A stretch of 64,000 nucleotides of DNA from JAODBJ01 sp963782465 (GTDB taxonomy: Bacteria > Actinomycetota > Acidimicrobiia > IMCC26256 > PALSA-610), in the NCBI GenBank assembly GCA_963782465.1, contig CAWAJR010000003.1:930001-994000 (forward strand), read 5' to 3'. The translations under genes and the position numbers were made by a program. The first letter of the stretch is position 1; each line of letters starts with the position of its first letter. The notes beneath the pieces are model-generated. The model searched no databases, had not been told where the DNA came from, and saw only the letters and a list, made by a program, of their open reading frames with translations. Positions 34,449-43,355 of the stretch are shown piece after piece.

Positions 34449-35645
34449 ATGCGCAAAGACCTTCCCAAGATCATCAGCGTCGACGATCACGTCGTCGAAC
34501 CGGCGCATCTCTGGAACACCTGGTTACCCGCGAAATGGCGCGAGCGCGGCCCCCACGTCGAGCGGCGCGGCATCGGCACCATGCGCCACATCGGTGGCGG
34601 CGCGTACGAGCAGACCTTCGACGACGACGGCCCCAAGGCCGACTGCTGGGTCTACGAGGACCTCGTCTACATCAACAAACGGCACGTCGCCGCAGTCGGC
34701 TTCGACCGCGACGACATGACGATGTCGCCGATCACCTACGACGAGATGCGACCGGGCTGCTACGAACCCAAGGCGCGCATCGAAGACATGGAGATGAACT
34801 GGGTCGACGCCTCGCTGTCGTTCCCGACGTTCCCGCGCTTTTGCGGCCAGACCTTCCTCGAAGCCAAAGACCGCGACCTCGCCCACGCGTGCGTACTCGC
34901 CTACAACGACTGGATGGTCGAGGAGTGGTGCGGCGACTCCGGCGGCCGGCTGATCCCCCTCACGCTGATCCCGTTGTGGGACGCGGAACTCGCGGCGGCC
35001 GAAGTACGCCGTAACGCGGCGCGCGGGGTGCACGCGGTCTGCTTCAGCGAGATCCCGCCGAAGCTCGGGCTGCCGAGCATCCACAGTGGCGAATGGTCGC
35101 CGTTCTTCCAGGCCTGCTCCGACACTGCGACCGTCGTCTGCATGCACATCGGCTCGTCGTCGCAGATGCCGGCGACATCGGGCGACGCGCCGGTCGCCGT
35201 CGCGGCAACGCTCTCGTTCAACAACGCGATGGCGTCGCTCTCCGACTTCCTCTTCTCGGGCGTGCTCGTGAAGTACCCCGACCTGAAACTCGCGTACTCC
35301 GAAGGCCAGATCGGCTGGCTCCCGTACGTGCTCGAACGCGCCGACGACGTGTGGCGCGAGCACCGCGCGTGGGGTGGCGTGAAAGACATCGTTCCCGAGC
35401 CGCCCTCGACGTACTACTACGACCATGTCTACGGCTGCTTCTTCCGCGACCGTCACGGCCTCGAATCGCTGGCACGCGTCGGCGTCGACAACATCACCTT
35501 CGAGACCGACTACCCGCACACCGACTCGACGTGGCCCGACACGAAGAAGGTCGCCCTCGAGATGATGGGCGACCTCGACGACGACGACGTGTACAAGATC
35601 GTGCGGGGCAACGCGATCCGCATGCTCAGCCTCGACATGACCTGA
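34449..35645 (+). CDS. Amidohydrolase_2 family protein (sister of the gene at 60215)
   Basis: 398 residues. The N-terminal metal motif ISVDDHVVEPAHLW and the C-terminal TFETDYPHTDSTWP are intact, with GEWSPFFQAC and ACMHIGSSS-like HIGSSSQMP in between. It belongs to the metal-dependent hydrolases related to aminocarboxymuconate-semialdehyde decarboxylase. The protein at 60215 is nearly the same length and shares long identical stretches, including SFPTFPRFCGQTFLE versus SFPSFPRFCGQTFLE; both genes stand under the same GGGTC-spaced operator. Duplication with conserved control suggests related substrates in one pathway. Confidence 0.9.
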   Translation: MRKDLPKIISVDDHVVEPAHLWNTWLPAKWRERGPHVERRGIGTMRHIGGGAYEQTFDDDGPKADCWVYEDLVYINKRHVAAVGFDRDDMTMSPITYDEMRPGCYEPKARIEDMEMNWVDASLSFPTFPRFCGQTFLEAKDRDLAHACVLAYNDWMVEEWCGDSGGRLIPLTLIPLWDAELAAAEVRRNAARGVHAVCFSEIPPKLGLPSIHSGEWSPFFQACSDTATVVCMHIGSSSQMPATSGDAPVAVAATLSFNNAMASLSDFLFSGVLVKYPDLKLAYSEGQIGWLPYVLERADDVWREHRAWGGVKDIVPEPPSTYYYDHVYGCFFRDRHGLESLARVGVDNITFETDYPHTDSTWPDTKKVALEMMGDLDDDDVYKIVRGNAIRMLSLDMT

Positions 35646-35677
35646 GGCCTGAGGCCTGACGCGTGACGCGTGATGCG
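35643..35677. repeat. Five heptamer repeats each starting with TGA
   Basis: TGAGGCC, TGAGGCC, TGACGCG, TGACGCG, TGATGCG follow each other without gap. The first TGA is the stop of the amidohydrolase. Because the unit is 7 nt long, the five TGAs fall in all three plus-strand frames. Confidence 0.85.
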
Positions 35678-36310
35678 ATGACCGACGGCGACGCTCCCGG
35701 CACCGACCTGCCCGCCGGGCGCTTCTCGTCGTGGTTGAGCGGCGCGCAGGCCGCGATGCGCGACGACCGCACGTCGGAAGTGCCGTGCGGCACCTGTACC
35801 GCGTGTTGCCGGTCGTCGCAGTTCGTGCACGTCGCACCCGACGAGACCGACACCCTCGCCCACATCCCGGCCGCGCTCTTGTTCCCGGCGCCCGGGCTGC
35901 CCCGCGGTCACCAGCTTCTCGGGTACGACGAGCGCGGCCACTGCCCGATGCTGGTCGACGACAGATGCTCCATCTACGCCCACCGGCCCCGAACCTGCCG
36001 TACCTACGACTGCCGCGTGTTGGCGGCAACCGGGATCGACGTCGACCTCGACGACACCACCAAGACCGCGATCGCCGAGCAGGTCCGGCGGTGGCGCTTC
36101 ACGTACCCGACCGAACGTGATCGGACGGAACAGGCCGCGGTGCGCTCCGCCGCGAACTTCCTGGCCGACCAGGCCGAAGCGCTCGGCGCCGGCACGGTCC
36201 CGGCGAACCCGACGCAACGCGCGGTGGCCGCGATCCAGTTGCACGAACTGTTCCTCGCGCACGAACCCCCGGTCGACGAGGTGCGGGTCGAGCTGACCCG
36301 CCGGCGGTGA
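35678..36310 (+). CDS. YkgJ-type cysteine-cluster protein
   Basis: 210 residues from ATG 35678 (GTG 35663 is an alternative inside the heptamer repeats). The CxxCxxCC cluster (C37, C40, C43, C44 in CGTCTACC) and the downstream CSIYAHRPRTCRTYDC match the UPF0153/YkgJ family, thought to bind zinc or an Fe-S cluster. Function unknown. Placed directly behind the amidohydrolase on the same strand; possible role as metal donor is speculative. Confidence 0.82.
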   Translation: MTDGDAPGTDLPAGRFSSWLSGAQAAMRDDRTSEVPCGTCTACCRSSQFVHVAPDETDTLAHIPAALLFPAPGLPRGHQLLGYDERGHCPMLVDDRCSIYAHRPRTCRTYDCRVLAATGIDVDLDDTTKTAIAEQVRRWRFTYPTERDRTEQAAVRSAANFLADQAEALGAGTVPANPTQRAVAAIQLHELFLAHEPPVDEVRVELTRRR

Positions 36311-36314
36311 CCTC

Positions 36315-36335
36315 TGCGGGAGAATGCATCACCCT
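36315..36335. repeat. 21-nt intergenic repeat, copy A
   Basis: The stretch starting TGCGGGAGAATGCATCACC matches 43125-43145 in 19 of 21 positions. Both copies lie between genes. It overlaps the space between the convergent YkgJ and TAP-type genes. Confidence 0.4.
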
Positions 36336-36336
36336 C

Positions 36337-37824
36337 CTAGGGGGAGCAGATGATGCCGGGCTTCGGCACGGTCAGATCGAGTAAGTACCGGTGCACGATG
36401 TCGTCGATGCAGGAGCTCCCGCGCGCGTACGCCGTGTGACCCTCGTCGTCGAGCCCGACGAGGCGGCCGCGCTGCAGTTCCTTCGCCAGGTGCTGCGCCC
36501 ACGCGAACGGCGTGGCCGGGTCGTGCGTCGTGCCGAGCACGAGGATCGGGGGCGCGCCCCGCGCCGCGATCGCGTGCGGCCGGATGCGCGACTTCACCGG
36601 CCAGTAGACGCACGGCAGGCCGAGCCAGATCGTCGACGCGCCGAGCCGCGGCGCGGCACGGGCCGTGCGCACCGCGTCACGTTCGAGGGCGGCGAGCGTC
36701 GCGGGCGGCGGCGCATCGAGGCAGCCGGTCGCGTAGAACGCGGCAGTCTCGTTCGAATAGGTGCCGCCGGTTCGGCGTTCCGTGTAGTCGTCGCTCAGCG
36801 CGAGCAGCTTCGATCCGTCGCCGCGCGCCGCGGCCGCGAGCGCCGATGCGAGTTGTGGCCATGATTCGCGCCCGCCGTACATCGCATCGGCCACCCCGAT
36901 GTCGGCTTCGCCGGGACCGAGCGAGCGGGTCTCGCCGTGCAGTCTCGCGTAGAGCGGTTCGGCGTCGATCTGCTTCATCAGCCGGTCGAAGGCGGCTGCG
37001 CTGTGCCCGCCGGAATGGAACGCGCACGCCGAGCGCGCCGAACAGTCGGCGAGGAACGCGTCGAGCGCCTTCTCGAACCCGACGGCTTGTTGCTCACCCG
37101 CAGCGTCGGATGAAAGGGCGGGGTCGATCGCGCCGTCGAGCACCATCGCTCGCACGTGGGTCGGGTACGCGTTCGCGTACAGCGTGCCGAGATAGGTGCC
37201 GTAGGAGAAACCGAGGTACGAGATCTCCTCCTCGCCGAGCGCGCGCCGGATCGCGTCCATGTCGGCCGCGGTGTACGTGCTCGCCATGTACGGGAGCAGC
37301 CGCGCGCTCCCCGCCTCGCAACTCGCCGCGAACCGTTTCGCGGCGTTCACGTTCTGCGTCACCTCGGCCGCGTTGTCGGGGCTGCGGTCGACGGCCCAGA
37401 ACGCGTCGAGCCGGTCGTTGCAGTCGACGGCAGTGCTCCGGCCCGTGCCGCGCGGGTCCCAGGCGACGATGTCGAAGTGCGACAGGACCGTCGACGGGAA
37501 GAACTGGTCGGCCTGCTGCGCGAGGAACAGCCCCGCGGCCCCCGGCCCGCCCGGGTTGGTGAGGAGCACACCGACCCGGTCGCCGGTGGCTCGATGGCGG
37601 GCGAGCGTCAGCGAGATCGTGCCCAATCGGGGCTGCGCGGGATCGAGAGGCACGGTCAGGTCGGCGCACTCGACGCCGCCGCAGGAGCCCCAGTGCAGCG
37701 CGCCGGCCCCATTCGCCTCGGCCGGGGGCGGGACCGACCCCTTCGCGACCCGGTTCGACCCGCCCGTCGCGCAGGCGGTCGCGGTCAGCGCGACGGCAAG
37801 CAGGACGGGGGCGAGCCGGCGCAT
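36337..37824 (-). CDS. TAP-type alpha/beta hydrolase lipoprotein (tripeptidyl aminopeptidase-like)
   Basis: 495 residues from ATG 37824. Lipoprotein signal with Cys18 in LTATAC. Hydrolase core: LLTNPGGPGAAG (oxyanion region), WDPRGTGRS, nucleophile Ser in GFSYGTYLG, acid Asp in TTHDPATPFAWA and His in DDEGHTAYARGSSC. The last part is the TAP_C domain typical of secreted tripeptidyl aminopeptidases such as SlpD/SlpE. It probably trims peptides outside the membrane. A start 27 codons upstream lacks the signal character. Confidence 0.88.
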   Translation of the reverse strand: MRRLAPVLLAVALTATACATGGSNRVAKGSVPPPAEANGAGALHWGSCGGVECADLTVPLDPAQPRLGTISLTLARHRATGDRVGVLLTNPGGPGAAGLFLAQQADQFFPSTVLSHFDIVAWDPRGTGRSTAVDCNDRLDAFWAVDRSPDNAAEVTQNVNAAKRFAASCEAGSARLLPYMASTYTAADMDAIRRALGEEEISYLGFSYGTYLGTLYANAYPTHVRAMVLDGAIDPALSSDAAGEQQAVGFEKALDAFLADCSARSACAFHSGGHSAAAFDRLMKQIDAEPLYARLHGETRSLGPGEADIGVADAMYGGRESWPQLASALAAAARGDGSKLLALSDDYTERRTGGTYSNETAAFYATGCLDAPPPATLAALERDAVRTARAAPRLGASTIWLGLPCVYWPVKSRIRPHAIAARGAPPILVLGTTHDPATPFAWAQHLAKELQRGRLVGLDDEGHTAYARGSSCIDDIVHRYLLDLTVPKPGIICSP

Positions 37825-37907
37825 CCGCCCGAGCCTACGGGTGCCGGTGGCCGCCTCCGGCGCGCCCGCGACTGGCGACCGGCCCGCCGCCCGTGTTCCA
37901 TGCATGC

Positions 37908-38525
37908 ATGACCGACGAGCGCCCCGGCACGATCGCGGCCGCGCCGAGCTCGGACGATGCCGGCGCGGGGACCGTCGGCGTGGTCGTCACCGAAGAACAC
38001 GAGCCCCGGTCGCTCCGGATGAAGATCGCGCTGCTCGCCGCCGCGGTGGTCGTCGTGGGGCTGTGGACCTGGGCGCTCGTCTTTTCGGTCGTGCGCAAGG
38101 ACCCCGAACGGTTGACCAGCGCCGAGCACACGGCGGTCGTACAGGCGTGCAAAACGGCCGCGGCGACCGAGCGGGCGTTGCCGGCGGTTCCGAACCCGCC
38201 GACGAACGCGTCGGTGGCGGCGCGGGCGAACGGCGAGACTGCGGCGCTCGGCAAAATGGTCGCGGAGCTGCGCGCGATCCACCCGCAGCGGGCGCCGGCC
38301 GCCGAAGCGTTGAGCAAGTGGCTCGACGACTGGGACGCGCTCCTCGGCGCGCGCCGTGCGTACGGCGCGGCCGTCATCACCGATCGCGGCGCCGAACTCG
38401 TGATCCCCGCGGTCAAGGGCACCGCGATCACGGTGCGGATGAACAACTATGCCGAGAGCAAGTCGGTCGAGGACTGCGACACGACGGCGCTCGGCGCCGA
38501 GAACGTGAACGGCCTTCACCCGTGA
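37908..38525 (+). CDS. Single-pass membrane protein of unknown function
   Basis: 205 residues from ATG 37908. A cytoplasmic acidic N-terminus, one transmembrane helix (KIALLAAAVVVVGLWTWALVFSVV, around 39-62) and a helical outer domain with two Cys (QACKTAAA, EDCDTTALG) that could pair. No family recognised. It is the first of five co-directional genes up to 42235 with gaps of 7-43 bp, so it may be co-expressed with the glutamine synthetase-like gene. Confidence 0.7.
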   Translation: MTDERPGTIAAAPSSDDAGAGTVGVVVTEEHEPRSLRMKIALLAAAVVVVGLWTWALVFSVVRKDPERLTSAEHTAVVQACKTAAATERALPAVPNPPTNASVAARANGETAALGKMVAELRAIHPQRAPAAEALSKWLDDWDALLGARRAYGAAVITDRGAELVIPAVKGTAITVRMNNYAESKSVEDCDTTALGAENVNGLHP

Positions 38526-38538
38526 CGAAGGATTGGTC

Positions 38539-39317
38539 ATGACCGGGCGGCTCGACGGGAAAGTGGCACTCATCACCGGTGGCGCGAGCGGCATGGGTCG
38601 GTGCGCAGCCGAGTTGTTCGCGGGGAAGGCGCGAGGGTCGTCGTCGCCGACTACGACGAAGCCGCGGGGGCGGCGACCGTCGACGCGCTGACCGGTACCG
38701 GCGCTGAAGCATCGTTCGTGCGCGCCGACGTGTCGAGTGCGAGCGACTGCGACGCGATGGTGCAACACGCGACATCCACCTTCGGCGGCTTGCATGTGCT
38801 CTACAACAACGCGGGCGTGTTCCCGGCCGACGACGGCGGTGTCCTCGAGACGCCGGAGGCCACCTGGGAGCGGGTGATGGAGATCAACCTGAAGGGCGTG
38901 TGGTTGGGTTGCCGTTCCGGTATCCCCGCCCTGCTCGCGTCGGGCGGCGGGTCGATCATCAATGTCGCGTCGTTCGTCGCGTTCGTCGGCGCGGCGACCG
39001 CGCAGATCGCGTACACGAGCAGCAAAGGCGGCGTGCTCGCGATGACCCGCGAGATCGCGGTCGAGTACGGCCGCCGGGGCGTCCGGGCGAACTCGCTGTG
39101 CCCGGGCCCGATCGAGACGCCACTACTCGCCGAATTGCTGTCGGACCCGGCCCGGCGCGCCCGCCGGCTCGTGCACATCCCGATGGGCCGGTTGGGCCAG
39201 GCCGAGGAGCTGGCCAAGGCGGCCCTGTTCCTCGCGTCCGACGACTCGTCGTTCATGACGGGCGCGTCGTTGGTCGTCGACGGCGGGATCACCGCCGCGT
39301 ACGTCACCCCCGAATAG
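38539..39317 (+). CDS. Short-chain dehydrogenase/reductase, apparent one-G deletion
   Basis: About 259 residues after correction. MTGRLDGKVALITGGASGMG from ATG 38539 gives the cofactor motif; the frame is then lost at the GGGG run 38622-38625. Adding one G gives the expected LFAGEGARVVVADYDEA. The rest is intact: NNAGVFP, Ser in INVASFVAF, YTSSK catalytic motif, and C-terminal LVVDGGITAAYV. Asp after beta-2 (VADYDE) points to NAD. It follows the membrane protein by 13 bp and precedes the GS-like gene by 43 bp. Confidence 0.87.
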
Positions 39318-39360
39318 CGCGAAGCGGCGGCGGGCGCCGCCCGACCTCTACTGTTCGGCC

Positions 39361-40740
39361 ATGGCGCGAGGCATGCTCACCGTCGACGAGCTCGACGGCC
39401 TCATCGAATCGGGCGCCGTCGACACCGTGCTCGTCGTGTTCCCCGACCTGCAGGGCCGGTTGATGGGCAAGCGGGTGACCGGCCACTTCTGGCTCGAGCA
39501 GATGGCGAGCGGCCGCGAGCCGATCCACGCCTGCAACTACCTGCTCGCGGTCGACAGCGAGATGAACGTGCTGCCCGGCTACCGCTACGCGAGCTGGGAT
39601 ACCGGCTACGGCGATTTCGCGGTCGTCCCCGATGTCGGCACCATCCGGAACATCCCGTGGCTCGACGCCACCGCCATGGTGATGTGCGACGTCGTCGACG
39701 AGGAAGACGGCGCGCCGGTGGAGGTGTCGCCGAGGCGCATCCTGCAGCACCAGGTCGAGCGGGCGGCAGCCGCGGGTTACACGTTGAACTTCGCGTCGGA
39801 ACTCGAGTTCTTCCTCTTCCGCGAATCGCCCGAGGAAGCGGCCCGGCGCGGGTACACGAACCTCACCCCGCTCTCCGACGTGATCGAGGACTACCACATC
39901 CTCCAGACCACACGCGACGAGTACCTGATCCGAGCCATCCGCAACGGCATCGACCATGCCGGTGTCCCGGTGGAGTTCTCGAAGGGGGAAGCCGGCCGCG
40001 GGCAGCACGAGATCAACCTCACGTACGCGGGCCCGGTCGAGATGGCCGACCGGCACGCCATCTACAAGAACGCGGCGAAGGAGATCGCGTCGCAGCACGG
40101 CCGGTCGATCACCTTCATGGCGAAGTACTCCATGGACGAAGTGGGTTCGTCGTGCCACATCCACTCGAGTGTGTGGGATGCGCAAGGCGAGCGCTCGCTG
40201 ATGTGGGACGACAACGCGCCCGAGCATCTCTCCCCCGTGTTCCGCGGGTGGATGGCCGGGCAGATGGCCGCCGGGCGGGAGCTGGCGTGGATGTTCGCCC
40301 CCACCGTCAACTCGTTCAAGCGCTACCAACCCGAATCGTGGGCGCCCACCGCGCTCGCGTGGAGCCACGACAACCGCACGTGCGGCTACCGCGTCGTCGG
40401 CCGCGGCCAGTCGTACCGGCTCGAGTCGCGCATCCCCGGCGCCGACACCAACCCGTACCTCGCCTACGCGGCGACGATCGCCGCGGGTCTCGCCGGCATC
40501 GAGCAGGAGCTCGACCCGGGCGCACCGTTCCGCGGCAACGCGTACGCGGCCGGCGACCTCGAACGCGTGCCCTGGCACATCGTCGAGGCGATCGACGAGT
40601 TCGAGCAGAGCAAGCTCGCCCGCGACGCGTTCGGCGACGACGTCCACTACCACTTGTGCAACACGGCGAAACAGGAATGGGCGATGTTCAACCGCGCGGT
40701 CACCGACTGGGAGCGGCGCCGCAACTTCGACCAATGGTGA
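39361..40740 (+). CDS. puuA: Glutamine synthetase-like enzyme, gamma-glutamylpolyamine synthetase type
   Basis: 459 residues. GS-fold motifs: FASELEFFLF (metal Glu), KGEAGRGQHEINLTYA, MAKYSMDEVGSSCHIHSS, NSFKRYQPESWAP, and RLESRIPGADTNPYLAYAA. The N-terminal domain VFPDLQGRLMGKRV is that of the GlnT/PuuA group, not of classical GlnA. The next gene, 7 bp away, encodes a PuuD-type hydrolase that removes a gamma-glutamyl group, which supports a Puu-like route: glutamylate an amine, oxidise it, release the acid. The putrescine oxidase and PuuC are not adjacent. Confidence 0.85.
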   Translation: MARGMLTVDELDGLIESGAVDTVLVVFPDLQGRLMGKRVTGHFWLEQMASGREPIHACNYLLAVDSEMNVLPGYRYASWDTGYGDFAVVPDVGTIRNIPWLDATAMVMCDVVDEEDGAPVEVSPRRILQHQVERAAAAGYTLNFASELEFFLFRESPEEAARRGYTNLTPLSDVIEDYHILQTTRDEYLIRAIRNGIDHAGVPVEFSKGEAGRGQHEINLTYAGPVEMADRHAIYKNAAKEIASQHGRSITFMAKYSMDEVGSSCHIHSSVWDAQGERSLMWDDNAPEHLSPVFRGWMAGQMAAGRELAWMFAPTVNSFKRYQPESWAPTALAWSHDNRTCGYRVVGRGQSYRLESRIPGADTNPYLAYAATIAAGLAGIEQELDPGAPFRGNAYAAGDLERVPWHIVEAIDEFEQSKLARDAFGDDVHYHLCNTAKQEWAMFNRAVTDWERRRNFDQW

Positions 40741-40747
40741 GCCCTCG

Positions 40748-41476
40748 ATGACGGGCGCGCTGGTCGCGGTCACCGGTCGCCGCCTCGGTTCGCGCCAGAC
40801 GAAGTGGCCGTACGCGAATGCGGCGGCACTGCCGCACTCCTACTTCGAGGCGATCCAGCGGGCGGGTGCGGTGCCGGCCATGCTCGACGCCGCGCCGATC
40901 ACGCCCGTCGAGGCCGCCGCGCTGCTCGCCCGGTTCGACGCGCTGGTGCTCACGGGCGGCCCCGACGTCGACCCGGCGTGCTACGGAGAAACCGCCCATC
41001 CTTCCACCTACGGCATCGACCGCGAGCAGGACGACTTCGAGATCGCGCTCGCCCGCGCCGCGGTCGAACGCGGCACCCGCACCCTCGCGATCTGTCGCGG
41101 GATCCAGGTGTTGAACGTCGCGTTCGGCGGGTCGCTCGACCAGCACATCGTCGAACGGCCCGGCGTCGACCCCCACGGCCGTCCCGGCGAGGAGAACGGT
41201 CAACTCGAGCACGACATCCCGATCGAACCCGGTTCGATGCTCGCGAAGGTGATGGGCGTGGGCGACGCCGGAGGCATCGCCCACTGCGCGTGCCATCACC
41301 ACCAGGCCGTGCAGCGCGTCGGCGACGGGTTGCGGGTCACGGCCCGGGCACCCGACGGTGTCGTCGAGGCGCTCGAACTCGACGACGCGCCGCTGCTCGC
41401 CGTCCAGTGGCACCCCGAAGACACTGCGGCCGCCGATCCCGCCCAGCAGAACCTGTTCGACTGGCTCACCGGCTGA
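40748..41476 (+). CDS. puuD: Gamma-glutamyl-gamma-aminobutyrate hydrolase (class I glutamine amidotransferase fold)
   Basis: 242 residues. Catalytic Cys116 in LAICRGIQVLN; His and Glu in VQWHPEDTAA. Peptidase C26 signature LTGGPDVDPACYGE and CHHHQAVQRVG. It hydrolyses gamma-glutamyl-GABA or related gamma-glutamyl amides. Directly behind the GS-like gene and therefore its likely pathway partner. Not related to the urate hydroxylase that shares the name PuuD. Confidence 0.9.
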   Translation: MTGALVAVTGRRLGSRQTKWPYANAAALPHSYFEAIQRAGAVPAMLDAAPITPVEAAALLARFDALVLTGGPDVDPACYGETAHPSTYGIDREQDDFEIALARAAVERGTRTLAICRGIQVLNVAFGGSLDQHIVERPGVDPHGRPGEENGQLEHDIPIEPGSMLAKVMGVGDAGGIAHCACHHHQAVQRVGDGLRVTARAPDGVVEALELDDAPLLAVQWHPEDTAAADPAQQNLFDWLTG

Positions 41477-41503
41477 CGGCCCCGACCCCGTAGCCTTCGC
41501 ATC

Positions 41504-42235
41504 GTGGCGAGAGGCGAAGGTGGACTGCTCCGGCGGCTGTTCGAGCTCGCGCCCGACGGCATGATCGTGACCCGGCTGCGCGATGGGCGCATCGTCATGG
41601 CGAACGCCGCCTGTTCCCGGATCCTCGGTTGCGTGCACAGCGACCTGCTCGCGCGCACCACCGAGGAAGTCGGGTTGTGGCCGGGCGCCGACCGTGACGC
41701 GTTCGTCAGGCGCATGCGCGAGACGAAGTCGAGCGAGCTGCGCGAGGTGTGCCTGGAGACGCCGAGCGGCACCGTCTGGATCGAGGTGAAAGACGAACTG
41801 ATGACGCTCGGCGGGCGCGGTCATGTGCTCGCGACGTTGCGCGATATCACCGACCGGAAAGCCGCGGAGCAGGCGTTACGCGCCGAACGCGACCACTACG
41901 CCGCGCTCGTCGCCGCACTCCAGGACGGCTACTACGTCATCTCGCTCGCCGGCACCATGCTCGACGTGAACGACCGGTTCTGCGAGATGGTCGGCCTGTC
42001 GCGCGACGAAGCGCTCGCGGTCGAAACCCCCGGTCCGTGGTGGCTGCCGGAGGAACTTCCCGCGATCAAGCGGGGCCGCCACGCCGTGATGACGACCGGC
42101 TTCGCCGAGTTCGACTGGACGCTCGTGAGCCGTGACGGCACCGCGATCCCGGGTCATGTCACGAGCGCAGTCATGCACGATGCCGACGGCAACGTCAGCG
42201 GCATCGTGGTCACCGTCAGGAACAAGAACCGCTGA
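41504..42235 (+). CDS. Stand-alone tandem PAS protein
   Basis: 243 residues from GTG 41504, consisting of two PAS domains (about 10-118 with PAC tail LATLRDITDRKAAEQAL; about 128-240 ending GIVVTVRNKNR) and no output domain. It must act by binding another protein. It follows the puuD-like gene by 27 bp on the same strand, so it may sense a ligand linked to the amine route; this is inference. Confidence 0.82.
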   Translation: MARGEGGLLRRLFELAPDGMIVTRLRDGRIVMANAACSRILGCVHSDLLARTTEEVGLWPGADRDAFVRRMRETKSSELREVCLETPSGTVWIEVKDELMTLGGRGHVLATLRDITDRKAAEQALRAERDHYAALVAALQDGYYVISLAGTMLDVNDRFCEMVGLSRDEALAVETPGPWWLPEELPAIKRGRHAVMTTGFAEFDWTLVSRDGTAIPGHVTSAVMHDADGNVSGIVVTVRNKNR

Positions 42236-42255
42236 CCCGGCGGGGTCGCGGTGGG

Positions 42256-43005
42256 TCAGATCGTGATGCCGCCGTCGACCGACACGACGGCGCCGACGAT
42301 GTAGCGCGCTTCGTCGGACGCGAGGTAGGCGATCGTCGACGCGATCTCCTCCGGCGTGCTGTTCCCGAGCGGAGACATGAACTTGCGGAACACCTTCCAC
42401 TCCACACCTTCGGGGAACACCGCGAACTCGCGCTGCAACGGCGTGTCGATCCCTCCCGGGGCGACGCAGTTGATGCGGATCTTGCGGGTGAGGTACTCGG
42501 CGGCGAGCGCTTTGGTGAGGTTCACCACTCCGGCCTTCGACGCGCAGTAGGCCGCGCTGTACGGCTGGCCCATCAGGCCGGCGTTCGACGCGATGTTCAC
42601 GATCGTTCCCCCGCCGTCGAGCAGGTACGGGATCGTCGCCTGGCACATGAGGAAGGTGCCGGTGAGGTTCACGCCGATGATGCGCTGCCACTCGTCGAAC
42701 GGCATCTCGTGGCTGTGGGCGAACTTGCCGATGCCGGCACAGTTGACCAGCAGCTGGGGCCGCCCGAGCGACGCGGCCGTCTCGAGGCCGGCCTTCGCCG
42801 ATGCGGGATCGGCAACGTCGGCGCGCTGCGCCCGAGCGGTGCCGCCGGCTTCGGCGATCTCCGCCGCGGTCTTCTCCGCGTTGTCTTCGGCGATGTCGAG
42901 GCACGCGACCGCGGCACCCTCGGAGGCCAGCCGCAGCGCGGTCGCTCGCCCGAGCCCAGAACCCGCGCCGGTGACAACTGCAACCCGTCCGTCGAATCGC
43001 GCCAC
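42256..43005 (-). CDS. Short-chain dehydrogenase/reductase (SDR)
   Basis: 249 residues from GTG 43005. TGAGSGLG near 11, Asp in CLDIAEDNA (NAD preference), NCAGIG near 87, Ser in NIASNAGL, YCASK catalytic motif and SVDGGITI at the end. Typical 3-oxoacyl/hydroxyacyl reductase layout. It converges with the PAS gene, 20 bp between stops. No CTGAC site at its promoter. Confidence 0.88.
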   Translation of the reverse strand: MARFDGRVAVVTGAGSGLGRATALRLASEGAAVACLDIAEDNAEKTAAEIAEAGGTARAQRADVADPASAKAGLETAASLGRPQLLVNCAGIGKFAHSHEMPFDEWQRIIGVNLTGTFLMCQATIPYLLDGGGTIVNIASNAGLMGQPYSAAYCASKAGVVNLTKALAAEYLTRKIRINCVAPGGIDTPLQREFAVFPEGVEWKVFRKFMSPLGNSTPEEIASTIAYLASDEARYIVGAVVSVDGGITI

Positions 43006-43355
43006 GTCTGCCTCTCGCCTCGCCTGCTGCCGGACGACCGAATCTAACAGGGGTGATGAATTTTGGATTCGACGGCGCCGCCGACGTTGGCCGACCTGCA
43101 TCGTCCCGCGAGCGGCGGCGCCCTGTGCGGGAGAATTCACCACCCTGCGAACGCTGCGGTAACGAGCGGCGCGACGGGCCGGAGATCGACGACGGCCCGC
43201 CGGAGATTGGTCCAGCGGGCCGTCGGACATCGCCTCTGACCCCTGGGGGGAGGGGGCAAACGAAGCGGTTCGCTCCATTCATCGGACGCTCGCGCGAGAA
43301 CCTGAGCCGACCGGCCGGAAGGAGATTGCATACCGACCGCGGTACTTTGCCCGGT
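43006..43355. other. Gene-free stretch with hairpin and repeat copy B
   Basis: 350 bp between divergent genes. It holds a 10-bp perfect stem (GACGGCCCGC 43191-43200 with GCGGGCCGTC 43215-43224), copy B of the 21-nt repeat (43125-43145), and an imperfect inverted repeat between 43048-43064 and 43131-43147 (CAGGGGTGATGAATTTT against GAGAATTCACCACCCTG). The open frame through it has no gene-like composition. Confidence 0.5.
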
